Assembly (NCBI GenBank): GCA_963756545.1
Contig: CAVWNY010000001.1
Location: 806,001-870,000 of the forward strand
Direction of reading: 5' to 3'
DNA: 64,000 nucleotides
Origin: DATFDN01 sp963756545
GTDB lineage: Bacteria; Pseudomonadota; Alphaproteobacteria; Acetobacterales; Acetobacteraceae
Positions 33,899 through 43,536 of this stretch are shown here, in pieces. Under the pieces are notes generated by a model. That model saw nothing but the letters and a program-made list of their open reading frames with translations. It was not told where the DNA came from and searched no databases. Made by a program: the position numbers and the translations under genes. Position 1 is the first letter of the stretch. The number at the start of each line of letters is the position of its first letter.

Positions 33899-36334
33899 TC
33901 AGAAGGTCTTCAGGAACGCGATCAGCGCGTGCTTGTCGGCATCGCTCAACTGCGTGCCGAAATAGTGCCCGCGATTGACCACGTAGTCCGGGCACTTGCT
34001 GAGTTCGAACAAGGGCTGGGCTAGATTCGCGAAGACCCGCCGGGCCTGTTCGTCGGTGGCACTGGGAGGCAGCGCCTTCAGATCACCGACCGCCCGGATC
34101 AGCAGGCCAAGGATCTTCGCATCGTGGGCGGCGCGCTGGGTCGGATCATCGGTTTCAGCGACCAGCCGGAGGTTCGCCAGCAGATCGACAGGCGTTCCCT
34201 TGGGGATAGGCCCGATCTGAAACCCGCCCTGCCCATCGAACAGCGACGGGACGATGAATCGCGCAATCGGCTCGGATTTGCGAACGAAATCGGGCAAGTA
34301 CCCCGCCGGGATTCGCAGATAGCTGCTCGCCGTCGTGCGATCGATGATGCCCGGAATCTTGCTGCCCAGCACCTGGTCCTTCTGACGTTGTTCCGGCCAC
34401 AGCATCTGTGCGATCGAGTCGTTGAACGACTGCATCCGCGCGACCACCGAGGGACTTGGGTTAAAGGTGCCGACACTGTTGTTGAGCAGGAAGGGCGCGG
34501 TGGACCAGAGGCTGATCAGGGTGGGAACCCGCGTGTAACCCACCCCGCCACCCGGCATCGGAAATTGGCGCGGATTGCCGGTGAACGGATCATAGACCGT
34601 AATGCTGCCCACCGAGGGCAACTGCTTGTAGCTTTCCGACGAGAAATTGTCCCAAACCCTGTCCCGGATCGAATTCGTTGCCAGCGGACTACAGGCGTTC
34701 GTTTGCAGCAACGTGACCGGGATCCGCATGTCATTTGAGAGATAGTTGCCGTCGAGGAAGTCGTCAGCGAGCACGATCGGGCGCATCTGCCGTTTGAAGT
34801 CCTCGGTCTCGGTCCAGTTCCAGTAGCGGCTCCAGCACGTGAGATAGCCAGGGCCGATGCAGGCGCCGGGATTGGCTCCAGGCGGCGGCTCCGGCGCCTT
34901 GCTTGAGTGGCAGCGCGCGCAGTTCTCGGCGAAGGCAATCTTACCGTGCCGAAGTGTCGCCGCATCGGCATCGAGATAGGCCGCTCCGCCAAGCGCGTCG
35001 CGCAGCTTATGCGGGTAGGATGCCCTGATGAGGAACAGTGCCATGTCGGGCGTCTGCGCCTCGGTTGCGTTCCAATAGGCCGAGTTCGCGCGCAGATCGG
35101 TAATGGTGATTGGCGTCTGTGGCGCGCCGCCGAGGATTGGCCTGAAGTGGCGCACCCATTCCTCGCTGAACAGTCCAATATTTACAAAGACCCGATTCAG
35201 CGCGCCCAACGTTCCGACGGAATCGGATCCGTCCTTCAGCACATGCGGCGTCCAAACCGTGCTGGGCGGCTGAAAGAACCGGGTGAGCGGCCCGGAGGCG
35301 AAGTAGTCGTTAAACTGCCTGTTGTTGAGGCCGCCGCCGGCCAGCGTCTCCTTGCCCCAGCGCAGCGCCGCCTCCAGCCGTGGCCCCACATTGTAGATCG
35401 CGTTCATCGTGCGGGGGTTGTTGATGTAGTCCGTCGCAACCAGCGAGGTATCGAGCGAGCCTGGACGAGACGTGTGCAGCACCTGGAACAGGTAGGCGGA
35501 GGGATCGGCGCTCCAGGAAAAGATGCGGTCCACCCAGAAATACTGCGCGCCGACCAACGAGCTCAGGTTCTCCCATCGGGGGTGCTCGGGATCGGCGGGC
35601 GGATTATCAGGATTCGGTGAGACATGACAGAACGCGCAGGACATGCCGACACGATAGGGCCGGACGAGGTCCTTCGAATTGTAGTAGGTCGGGTCTGTAT
35701 AATATCGAACCGGGTCCCATTTGCGCGCGGCCTCGGCATCGAAATCAGGATTGGGAAACAGGCGGAGCCCGATCACGCCAGTCGCGTAGCCATACGCCGA
35801 TCCCACCGGAAAACCGTTCCTCCCGCGTGCCCCGATTGCCACGCCGGGATATTTGCCTTCGTTCTCGAACGGATCGGGCGGGCATGCGGTGCTGCGCACA
35901 TCGAGCCATAGCCCGAAGCGCCGCGGGTTGGGTCCCGTGGCCTTCTCAAAGCAGGGCTCGTTGACCAGCCCGAGATAGTTCCAGCGATTGTCGCGGCTGG
36001 CCTTCAGTCCCGGATAGGAAGACAGGGTTTTGAGAAGGTCGAATGTTCCGAACGTGTAATCCGTGACCTTGTCCCAAAAGCGGTCATTGCCTGCCGTCCA
36101 CACCAACCAAGTGTTTCGACCCTTGATCTCGGCCGGTGTCAACGCAAGCCGACCATCCATGCCATGAAAGTAGTTTTCATCCGCGGCGGGGAACGAGGTG
36201 GCCTCGCGACCCGTGGCGCTCGCCTCATCCGCAATGCGCGTGGGCCTAGTGAGGGTGACGCATGAGGCGGTCAGCAGAGCGAGCCCTAGAGCGGGAACAC
36301 GCGCGACCCACGCCCATGATGCCGGATGTCGCAT
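33899..36334 (-). CDS. Large di-haem c-type cytochrome lipoprotein
   Basis: An 811-residue exported protein. A signal sequence ends in a lipobox-like LLTASC (Cys25). Two CxxCH haem sites are visible, CAFCH at 233-237 and CARCH at 472-476, plus a C-terminal segment KCPDYVVNRGHYFGTQLSDA ending ALIAFLKTF, like the last helix of cytochrome c domains. It is much longer than ordinary cytochromes c; the region 40-230 and the 500-700 part are unrecognised. GAGGGGAGGG lies upstream of ATG 36334. The gene precedes the GMC oxidoreductase with a 16-base gap, and the two probably form a membrane-tethered dehydrogenase complex. Confidence 0.87.
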   Translation of the reverse strand: MRHPASWAWVARVPALGLALLTASCVTLTRPTRIADEASATGREATSFPAADENYFHGMDGRLALTPAEIKGRNTWLVWTAGNDRFWDKVTDYTFGTFDLLKTLSSYPGLKASRDNRWNYLGLVNEPCFEKATGPNPRRFGLWLDVRSTACPPDPFENEGKYPGVAIGARGRNGFPVGSAYGYATGVIGLRLFPNPDFDAEAARKWDPVRYYTDPTYYNSKDLVRPYRVGMSCAFCHVSPNPDNPPADPEHPRWENLSSLVGAQYFWVDRIFSWSADPSAYLFQVLHTSRPGSLDTSLVATDYINNPRTMNAIYNVGPRLEAALRWGKETLAGGGLNNRQFNDYFASGPLTRFFQPPSTVWTPHVLKDGSDSVGTLGALNRVFVNIGLFSEEWVRHFRPILGGAPQTPITITDLRANSAYWNATEAQTPDMALFLIRASYPHKLRDALGGAAYLDADAATLRHGKIAFAENCARCHSSKAPEPPPGANPGACIGPGYLTCWSRYWNWTETEDFKRQMRPIVLADDFLDGNYLSNDMRIPVTLLQTNACSPLATNSIRDRVWDNFSSESYKQLPSVGSITVYDPFTGNPRQFPMPGGGVGYTRVPTLISLWSTAPFLLNNSVGTFNPSPSVVARMQSFNDSIAQMLWPEQRQKDQVLGSKIPGIIDRTTASSYLRIPAGYLPDFVRKSEPIARFIVPSLFDGQGGFQIGPIPKGTPVDLLANLRLVAETDDPTQRAAHDAKILGLLIRAVGDLKALPPSATDEQARRVFANLAQPLFELSKCPDYVVNRGHYFGTQLSDADKHALIAFLKTF

Positions 36335-36962
36335 CCCAATCCCTCCCCTCGGTATTTTCTGATCGTTATGCCGGGAGGCTAATACAGGCTCTTACCCGCA
36401 AGAAAGCGACGAGTAGGTGCTTTCAACGCCGCTCCTGTGGACGTGAAGACAGAGTGCGCCTCTGGTCAAAGGAAGGCTGTCGCTGGTCGTTCGCAGGTGA
36501 TCATGAGCCGCTGGCGCCGGGCCGGCGCGGTCCTGCGCACCGTAGCACCTGTAGACTTGGGGCCTGCAGCAATGGGTGCTGCCGTGTGCGAGCGAGGGCG
36601 TGTCTACGGACGCATCCAGGCGCCCGTTCCTGTCCTTCGCCGCGATCGACGGTAGTGCAACGGAGACCGCCGACCCCTGCAGCGATGCTAGCCGGAGCAG
36701 TGGGTCGGCGGTCCCGGACGACCGCCCCAGAGAATGTTGGATCCCGGTTCCTTTCCCTGCTCCAGTCGGTCTCCGTCGAATCGCTCTCCGCCATGTTCCG
36801 GACCCGCCAAAAGGGCCAGATTCCGCCTGGGTTTGGAGGGCAGGCTTGAGACTCCGACGTCGAAACAACCGCCGGAATCTCTCTCCGAAGGGCCGTCTGT
36901 CTCCGGAGCTTGGGACTGCCCGGATTTAGTCTACAAGCTCTTTCCTGAGTAGGCTCAGGCAC
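36335..36962. other. Intergenic region upstream of the cytochrome gene
   Basis: About 630 bp with no supported gene. The first 15 bases include the ribosome binding site of the - strand cytochrome gene; its promoter should lie further right but I see no clear consensus. Several open frames exist on both strands, none with a recognisable product. Confidence 0.4.
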
Positions 36963-37307
36963 TTAGATTTTCGAGTGCCGCAACGAGTTGGCGTTCCGTT
37001 CGCCTCCCCGTCCGCGGCTAGACTGCGAATCGCAACGCCCCAGCCCCAAGCCCCACCAGCCGCATCGGCCCGTGGCATGGTGAAGCTGCCCCGAGGAGCG
37101 CCGCCGCGCTGGGTTGTACCAACCCTCGATGAAGCGGAAGACGGCCATGCGAGCCTCGGCCTGAGCACCGAACCGACGTCGCGCCAGCAGCTCGCACTCC
37201 AATGTCGCGAAGAAGCTCTCGCACATGGCGTTATCGTGGGCGTCGCCGACCGATCCCATCGACGGCCGTACGCCCGCGACGGAACCCTCCGGGGTTGGGC
37301 CGCTCAC
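36963..37307 (-). pseudogene. IS3-family transposase (OrfB), C-terminal fragment
   Basis: The - strand encodes VRPSMGSVGDAHDNAMCESF, then FATLECELLARRRFGAQAEA and VFRFIEGWYNPARRR, the end of an IS3-type integrase-core transposase with the final catalytic Glu in CESFFATLE. After about 37090 the family continues only in a shifted frame and fades. The upstream two thirds are missing. The fragment abuts the penicillin-acylase pseudogene at about 37307 and probably truncated it. Confidence 0.82.
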
Positions 37308-38520
37308 CTGCCGGGAGACCTGCCGTCCTGGCGGATACCGCAGGGTTTAAGCTGGCGGGGCTGTAGCGGCGTGTGGAAACCAGCGAGGTTACCGGATGGC
37401 TGTCGACCTTGGGGCGACCGGCGGAAGAGCGCCGCGTTCTGCGGCCGCAGCGCCATGAAGTTCGGGGCGAGATAGGACGGGAACCGACCCGGATCGATCA
37501 CCTCCGGGAAGGTGCTGGTCCAGGGCGGATTATTGCTGTTCGCGACAAAGCCGCCCGGCGGGTCGATCGCGCGCGGCAGGGCCCACGAGGGGAAGGTCGC
37601 GGTCCACGGCGCCTTCGGATCATCGCCCGGCAGGATGCCGGCGTAGTCCGACCATGTGCCGCCCTGCCGGACCGGCTGCCGGCCGCCGAACAGATACATG
37701 ATCTGGCCCTGCTGGTCGGCGTAGATGACATTGAAGAACGGCATTTGCAGCGCCGAATTGGCGGCGATGAACTCCCCCAGATTGCGGGCCTCGATCATGC
37801 CCCAGGTACTGCGTCACCATCGCGGGCGCATCGAGGCCGGCCACCCGCAGCGCCAGCACCTTGGCTCCGTTTCGGGCGATCACCGGGCCATGGACCGAGG
37901 CGTAGATGTCGATGGTCTGGCTCGCCAGCGAGCCGTCCGCCTGCCGAACCTGGATCGTGTCCTGGCGCTGCTCAAGCGGCATCACACCGCCGCCGAACTG
38001 GTAGCCGCCGTCAGGGGTGGTCCAGCCGATCCGGTCGCTGTAGCCGATCCCGATGAAGGGTGTCCCCGGGAAAGCGACGCCGCTGGCGTTCAGGGTCGGG
38101 GAGGCTGGGTCGCGCCGACCACCAGGTTCGCCTCCATCCACTGATAGACGCCCAACCCCGGGATCGGCTGGTTGTTGCCCCAGGGCAGGTGCGGGTTGCC
38201 CATGAGCACGGCATTGCCGCTGACGCTCTTTTGCGGCGCGAGCGCCCAGCCGTTCGATCCCTGTGGGGTCAGGCTGGCTGCCACGGCGTTTGCTGCCGCC
38301 AAGCCACCCGTTTGCCATGCCGCGATCAGGGCGGGCACGTTGTCCTGCTCCGGCATGAAGGTGAAGTGGGTCGTCTCCTGCTCGCCCGCCAGGACGTCCG
38401 TCGGTTGCAGCGGCAGGACTTGGCGGATCGCCGGGGCATGGTGTCGCCGTGGTCAGCCGCGTACTCGTTCACCCCCGCGACGAAGGCCCCGGTCACCGCC
38501 CGGGTTGGGCTGCGCTTGTT
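37308..38520 (-). pseudogene. Penicillin acylase family (S45) gene, degraded at both ends
   Basis: Parts of an N-terminal-nucleophile acylase in three frames, in order: GAFVAGVNEYAADHGDT (about 38440-38500); LAAANAVAASLTPQGSNGWA, with the nucleophile Ser of the GSN motif, then GNPHLPWGNNQPIPGLGVYQ (38100-38280); GVAFPGTPFIGIGYSDRIGW and DGSLASQTIDIYASVHGPVI (37850-38090); and FFNVIYADQQGQIMYLFGG (37690-37740). Frame changes are needed near 38430, 38105 and 37800. The signal peptide and most of the alpha chain are gone, and the beta chain ends at the IS3 fragment. Family members hydrolyse amides such as penicillins or acyl-homoserine lactones; this copy cannot. Confidence 0.85.
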
Positions 38521-38835
38521 AGCCCTATAGGGGAAAGGGTGAAAGCTATCTTGCCGGCGCGTGCAAGGAGATGGCTCCGTTTCGGTTCGGTGACAGCACG
38601 TCAGCGCAGAGCTCGACAAGGCACGTCCGGTGTGCATGTCGCGTGTAGCCTCCAACCCGTCGGCTTGCATGGTCGATATGCGACCAAACCGAACATCGAG
38701 CCAGTCGAACACTGGCCCGGCCTCCGTGTGTTTTGCTAAACGGCCACTGGTCCACTAACAGGCAGGTCTCGTCGCAGGCGCATTCCCATGCTGGCTCTGG
38801 ATGATGGCCGGCTGGGTAAATCAGGAGGGCCCAAG

Positions 38836-39625
38836 TTGTCTACTTTGGAGAGACACAATGTTCACCTGAGCGGCTCCGGCGCAAAGGCGATGGTGTTTGC
38901 TCACGGGTTTGGTTGTGACCAGAACATGTGGCGGTTCGTGTCGCCGGCGTTCGCCGATCGCTTCCGTGTTGTGCTGTTCGATCACGTGGGCGCCGGCGGG
39001 TCCGATCTCTCTGCCTATGACCCAAGGAAGTACGCCTCGCTGGACGGGTACGCCGATGACGTGATCGAACTCTGCCGCGAGCTCGGCATACAGGGCGGCG
39101 TATTCGTAGGCCACTCAGTGAGCGCCATGGTCGGGGTGCTGGCCGCCAAGAAGGCCCCCGAGCTCTTCGAGAAGTCTCGTGCTGGTGGGCCCGTCGCCCC
39201 GATACATCGACGACGAGGGTTACGTCGGTGGCTTCAGTGAGGCGCAGATCCACGAACTTCTGGAGTTCCTGGACAGCAACCACATGGGCTGGTCGCGCGC
39301 CATGGCGCCGGTCATCATGGGCAATCCGAACCGCCCCGAGTTGAGCATGGAGCTGACGAACAGCTTCTGCCGCACGGATCCGGACATCGCCAAGCGCTTT
39401 GCCCGGACGACCTTCCTCTCCGACAACCGGGCCGATCTGGCCGGGGTGACTGCACGTTCGCTCATTCTCCAGTGCTCGGAGGACGTGATCGCCCCGCGGT
39501 GCGTCGGGGAGTACGTGCACCGCAACCTCTCCCACAGCGAGTTCGTGCTTCTGAAGGCGACCGGACACTGCCCGAACCTGAGCGCCCCCGAGGCGACGAT
39601 TGCGGCCATGCGAGCGTTCCTCTGA
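38836..39625 (+). pseudogene. rsbQ: RsbQ-like alpha/beta hydrolase, single-base frameshift
   Basis: Start chosen at TTG 38836 because AGGAGG lies seven bases upstream, and the protein then begins like RsbQ (LSTLERHNVHLSGSGAKAMV). FAHGFGCDQNMWRFVSPAF and VFVGHSVSAMVGVLA hold the nucleophile Ser; the second part has GPSPRYIDDEGYVGGFSEAQ, the acid Asp in LQCSEDVIAPRC and the His in LKATGHCPNLSAP. The two halves are in different frames, split at about 39175 where one extra T turns EKLVLVGP into EKSRAGGP. RsbQ works with PAS-containing RsbP in energy-stress signalling of Bacillus. Here a PAS kinase gene follows four bases later. Confidence 0.85.
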
Positions 39626-39629
39626 GTGC

Positions 39630-41300
39630 ATGGAGGTCGAAATCGCCACTCCGAAACCGTCAGACATCGAGGATCTCGAAGATCACTTCGAGAGCGCGCC
39701 CTGTGGATACATTTCGGCCCAGCCTGACGGTCGGATCATCAGGGCCAATCAGACCCTCGCCGCCTGGACGGGATATGGGCGCGACCAGCTCATCGGACGC
39801 CGCTTCCAGGATCTCCTGAACATTGCGGGGAAGATCTACTACGAGACTCACTTCGCGCCCTTGCTGAGGATGCAGGGCTTCTTCAATGAGGTCGCTCTCG
39901 ATCTCGTCTGTGCAGATGGCAAACTCGTTCCCGTGCTGGTCAATGCAGTGGAGCGACGCGATGCCACGGGAGGACCGCGGTTCATCCGTGTGACGATTTT
40001 CAATGCGTCGGACCGCCGGCGCTACGAGCGGGAGCTTTTGGAGGCGCGCAGGGCCGCCGAGCGGGCCAACGCTGAGCTGCGCGAGCTCAATCTGACGTTG
40101 GAGGCGCGCATCGCGGAGGCTGTCCAGGAGCGGCTGCAAGTCGAGGACGCGCTCCGTCAGAGCCAGAAGATGGAGGCGGTGGGCCAACTCACGGGTGGTC
40201 TCGCGCACGACTTCAACAACCTTTTGGCCGGCATCAGCGGCAGCCTGGAGCTCCTGCAGACCCGCCTGGCGCAGGGGCGGATCCATGACCTGGAGCGCTA
40301 CATTCTCGTTGCCCAGGGGGCATCAAAGCGGGCTGCGGCGCTGACGCATCGCCTGCTGGCCTTCGCACGCCGGCAGACGCTCGATCCCAAGCCCACCGAC
40401 GTCAACCGCTTGGTTGCGGGTATGGAGGAACTGATCCGCCGCACCATGGGGCCGGCTGTCGTGGTGGAGGTGGTTGCGGCCGGCGGACTTTGGACCACGC
40501 TGGTCGACCCGAACCAGCTCGAAAGCGCGTTGCTGAACCTGTGCATCAATGCCCGCGACGCGATGCCTGATGGCGGGCGGCTGACGGTCGAGACCGGCAA
40601 TCGCTGGCTCGACGAGCGGGGCGCGCGTGGCCGTGACCTGCCCCCTGGGCAGTACGTTTCGCTCTGCGTCAGCGATACCGGCACCGGCATGCCGCCTGAT
40701 GTGATCGCGCGTGCTTTCGACCCGTTCTTCACCACCAAGCCGGTCGGCCAGGGTACCGGCCTTGGCCTCTCCATGATCCACGGGTTCGTGCGTCAATCCG
40801 GCGGACAGGCGCGCATCTATTCCGAGCCGGGCCAGGGGACGATGGTCTGCCTGTATCTGCCCCGCCATCTCGCCAAGGCGGGCGAGGCCGAACCGCTGCC
40901 GGACCTGGCCGAGGTGCCGCGGGCCGAGCAGGGAGAGACGGTGCTGGTCGTCGATGACGATCCAGCGGTACGGATGCTGGTCGCCGAAGTGTTGCAGGAC
41001 CTGGGCTACGCAGCCATTGAGGCGACGGACGGGCCTTCCGGGCTGAAGGTGCTGCAGTCGGATAGACGGATCGACCTGCTGGTCAGCGATGTCGGACTGC
41101 CGGGAGGCGTGAACGGACGACAGATGGCCGATGCCGGACGTGCCGTGCGTCCCGGGCTGAAGGTGCTGTTCATCACCGGCTACGCGGAGAACGCGGCGGT
41201 CGGCAATGGTCACCTCGAACCCGGTATGCACGTGCTGACGAAGCCGTTCGCGATGGAGGCACTGGCCACCCGAATCAAGACCATCATAGCCGGCGTATAA
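39630..41300 (+). CDS. PAS-histidine kinase-receiver hybrid sensor
   Basis: A 556-residue soluble hybrid kinase. The PAS domain (about 15-125) has CGYISAQPDGRIIRANQTLA and resembles the PAS domains paired with RsbQ hydrolases. A coiled coil (130-185) leads to HisKA with phosphoacceptor His193 (LAHDFNN). The HATPase domain has N, G1 and G2 boxes (LLNLCINARDAM, SDTGTGMP, GTGLGLSMIHG), and the C-terminal receiver (about 435-555) has acidic VVDDD and phosphoacceptor Asp487 (LLVSDVGLPG), with Lys in TKPF. No membrane helix, so it senses a cytoplasmic signal, perhaps a ligand supplied by the RsbQ hydrolase. Starts four bases after the hydrolase stop. Confidence 0.92.
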   Translation: MEVEIATPKPSDIEDLEDHFESAPCGYISAQPDGRIIRANQTLAAWTGYGRDQLIGRRFQDLLNIAGKIYYETHFAPLLRMQGFFNEVALDLVCADGKLVPVLVNAVERRDATGGPRFIRVTIFNASDRRRYERELLEARRAAERANAELRELNLTLEARIAEAVQERLQVEDALRQSQKMEAVGQLTGGLAHDFNNLLAGISGSLELLQTRLAQGRIHDLERYILVAQGASKRAAALTHRLLAFARRQTLDPKPTDVNRLVAGMEELIRRTMGPAVVVEVVAAGGLWTTLVDPNQLESALLNLCINARDAMPDGGRLTVETGNRWLDERGARGRDLPPGQYVSLCVSDTGTGMPPDVIARAFDPFFTTKPVGQGTGLGLSMIHGFVRQSGGQARIYSEPGQGTMVCLYLPRHLAKAGEAEPLPDLAEVPRAEQGETVLVVDDDPAVRMLVAEVLQDLGYAAIEATDGPSGLKVLQSDRRIDLLVSDVGLPGGVNGRQMADAGRAVRPGLKVLFITGYAENAAVGNGHLEPGMHVLTKPFAMEALATRIKTIIAGV

Positions 41301-41767
41301 GCAGTGCCAAGACTTGTCGCTTTCAGATCCCCGCCGGAACGCGTTCGGGCGTCCCCTGAGTGAAGATAGCCCCTTACAACGTCAACATGGCCGGCTGCCT
41401 GACCTGCTCGTTTAGCTGGCCCGGCGGAGTCACGGCAAGCGCCAGGAGCGTCAGCTGGAGATCCCGCCCAGATCTCCGCAATCGATCTGCTCCGCCGCTG
41501 TCTCGCTGATCGAGTACAGGGACTGCAGTCGAGATCGCTTCCGCCAGAACACGGCCGTCAGCTCACGACCGGAGCGGACTTCTCTGGAACTGGAGCCGGT
41601 GGCCGGATCTGGCCGAAAGCGGACCGGTGACTCTGGAGGGGAAGGTGGCGAGAAGCGGACATTCCCGCCGTTTGCCGGCCGGAAGCGCTCGACCTACAGC
41701 CGATATTGGCGGATACTGGAGGGCCAACTGTCGTGCATCGACGTATGCGGCGACGCAATCATTCGGG
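41301..41767. other. Intergenic region after the hybrid kinase
   Basis: No gene supported. At 41597-41616 lies a 20-bp sequence (CGGTGGCCGGATCTGGCCGA) repeated exactly at 49166-49185. Both copies lie in otherwise noncoding spacers, and this looks like part of a dispersed intergenic repeat. Confidence 0.45.
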
Positions 41768-41774
41768 TAGATTA

Positions 41775-42167
41775 GGGCCTGTCGTCAATTGAGCCAAATT
41801 GCGCTGGCGGCGAGGTAGACGGCAGCGAGGAAGTTGCGCGCGGTCTTATCATAGCGTGTGGCGATGGCGCGGAACTGCTTGAGTTTCGCGAAGAAGTTCT
41901 CGATCAGGTGGCGTTCCTTGTAGACATGGCGATCGAATCTGCGGGGCACCCGGCGATTAGCCTTTGGCGGGATTACCACGGTCTTGCCAGCTTCCGCCAG
42001 CGGCTCAATGACCCGCTCGTCGGCGTCGAATGCCTTGTCGGCGATCAACGCCGCGCCGGAATCGGCTATTTCGTCACGTGATGCTGATTACCGCCGAATG
42101 TTGCAATCCGGACTCACCGAGCCGGCGCCGAATTGGGAAGCAACTGGTCGGGATTGACGACAGGCCC
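41775..42167 (-). mobile_element. Internally deleted IS5-family element with intact ends
   Basis: A 393-bp unit bounded by perfect 15-bp inverted repeats, GGGCCTGTCGTCAAT at 41775 and its complement ending at 42167. TAGATTA directly flanks it on both sides (41768-41774 and 42168-42174), so the ends remain as inserted. Inside is only the C-terminal part of the transposase gene. It is the size of a non-autonomous element that a related IS5 transposase could still mobilise. Confidence 0.82.
41785..42048 (-). pseudogene. IS5-family transposase, C-terminal part
   Basis: Encodes MIADKAFDADERVIEPLAEA, GKTVVIPPKANRRVPRRFDR and HLIENFFAKLKQFRAIATRY, then ARNFLAAVYLAASAIWLN. The DDE Asp in ADKAFD and Glu in LIENFF are present, but the N-terminal part is missing. 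The frame ends at a TGA just inside the left inverted repeat. Confidence 0.85.
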
Positions 42168-42197
42168 TAGATTAAGGACGATCAGAAAGTAGCGAGC

Positions 42198-42623
42198 ATG
42201 ACTGACCTACGCGAGCAGATCCGCGTCTTCGAAGCTGAACTCGACGCGGCACTCGCGGCATTGGAGGTTCTCAGGTTCGACACCGACGAAAGCCTCGCAC
42301 TAGCGTCAAACGTCTACGAGGCGTTTGCTAGCGAACAACGTCATCCAAAGGGTGCCGGCGCAATCGACCGGGGTATGGCGATCCTCGGCGCCCAACTCAT
42401 CAGCGGCATCTCCGGCGCTCCGCCCTACCTAGAGGCCCTCGTTCCTAATCTGTATTTCGCGTCGCACTACTTCATGATCCGCGAGTATCTGTACTATTCG
42501 TACAATGTTCCGGGTTCAATGGCTTGGACCTTCTCGGAGGGGCGGACCGAAATCCGCTTCGCTGATCGCAGCATCCCGCGGCAGTTTTTTACGGTGTTCA
42601 ACGACATGCTCCTCCTCTCCTGA
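42198..42623 (+). CDS. Hypothetical protein (141 aa)
   Basis: A complete-looking frame from ATG 42198 (MTDLREQIRVFEAELDAALA) to 42623. The first 25 residues look helical. The centre (GAQLISGISGAPPYLEALVP) and NLYFASHYFMIREYLYYSYN are aromatic-rich, and no signal peptide is visible. I recognise no family. It starts 24 bases to the right of the IS5 remnant's flanking repeat, so its promoter may have been moved or replaced by that insertion. The following 190 bases are AT-richer than the surroundings. Confidence 0.5.
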   Translation: MTDLREQIRVFEAELDAALAALEVLRFDTDESLALASNVYEAFASEQRHPKGAGAIDRGMAILGAQLISGISGAPPYLEALVPNLYFASHYFMIREYLYYSYNVPGSMAWTFSEGRTEIRFADRSIPRQFFTVFNDMLLLS

Positions 42624-42811
42624 TAGTTGCTATTGATCACTTGATCATCACTTCAGACAACGGCGTATGTTTTTCGGCAACGAGAGCACGAAAATTATAA
42701 AAACTTTCGCACTCTTGAACGCGTGCTGCACCGTTCCGACGGCGCCATGGCATTCATCCAGCACGTTTTGGCGACCTATCATGAAGAGGCGGATCGTGTG
42801 CTGGAACCGCG

Positions 42812-43006
42812 ATGCTTGAGTTTGAGTGCGCCGGCTGCACGGTCAGCTATGAGGGCGTTACGGACAGTCCCATTTTGGACTTCCCTCAGGTCAAGTGGCG
42901 AAGCTCCCCTGAACGCCAAGCGATGATAGAGGAGTTCATTGCTGATGGTGCCCACCCTTTAGACGTGCTGCCGGTCGACCCTCAAACAATGGACGAGCCA
43001 CCCTGA
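42812..43006 (+). CDS. Small hypothetical protein (64 aa), possibly the end of a broken gene
   Basis: ATG 42812 begins MLEFECAGCTVSYEGVTDSP, ending with DVLPVDPQTMDEPP. The sequence just upstream in another frame (GAMAFIQHVLATYHEEADRV, about 42744-42800) also looks coding, and the two could be one gene with a shift near 42805. The ECAGC pair of cysteines is the only motif. No family recognised. Confidence 0.35.
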   Translation: MLEFECAGCTVSYEGVTDSPILDFPQVKWRSSPERQAMIEEFIADGAHPLDVLPVDPQTMDEPP

Positions 43007-43536
43007 CGAGAGCTGAGCGGGGCTTAGCCTGCAAACCCTTTAGATTGCTTAGAGCTATACCGGGGCGTCGGTGAATTTGATGTCTGCTTTGGATGAATTT
43101 CATTGATTCCTTCGATGTCGGGCATGGGCGCAAATTCGACATTCAAGATGTTCGAGCGTACGATTGCCTTCCATCAAAAACGAACCGCCAGTCGCAGATA
43201 CCACAGGTTTGGTTGCCATTACACAGGCGAGCGGAGCGCATCCACCGATATAGGATTTTACTCAGATGCTCGGCGCTCTCGCGGCCGAATGGCCGAAGCC
43301 GAATTCGGGCGCTCTGGCCCGGCGGCATCGGCCCGGCACAGGACAAGCCGGTGCTCCGGCGATCCGGACGTGGCAACCCGAAAGGGCTCCGGGGCCGCTC
43401 GCGCATCGGTGACGTGAGCTGCATTCGGCGCGCTCCAGCGCGCTCTGTGAGATCGCGGCCGAGGTCTGCCGCATTGCCAGCATCCTGTCGCCGCAATTGC
43501 CGGCTTTCGTGGACTGACTGACAGGGAGGTGGGGCG
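43007..43536. other. Upstream region of the opg operon
   Basis: About 530 bp without a supported gene; open frames on both strands have no recognisable products. A GGGAGG motif at about 43523-43528 serves the GTG start at 43537. The opg promoter should lie here, but I see no clear consensus. Confidence 0.4.
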
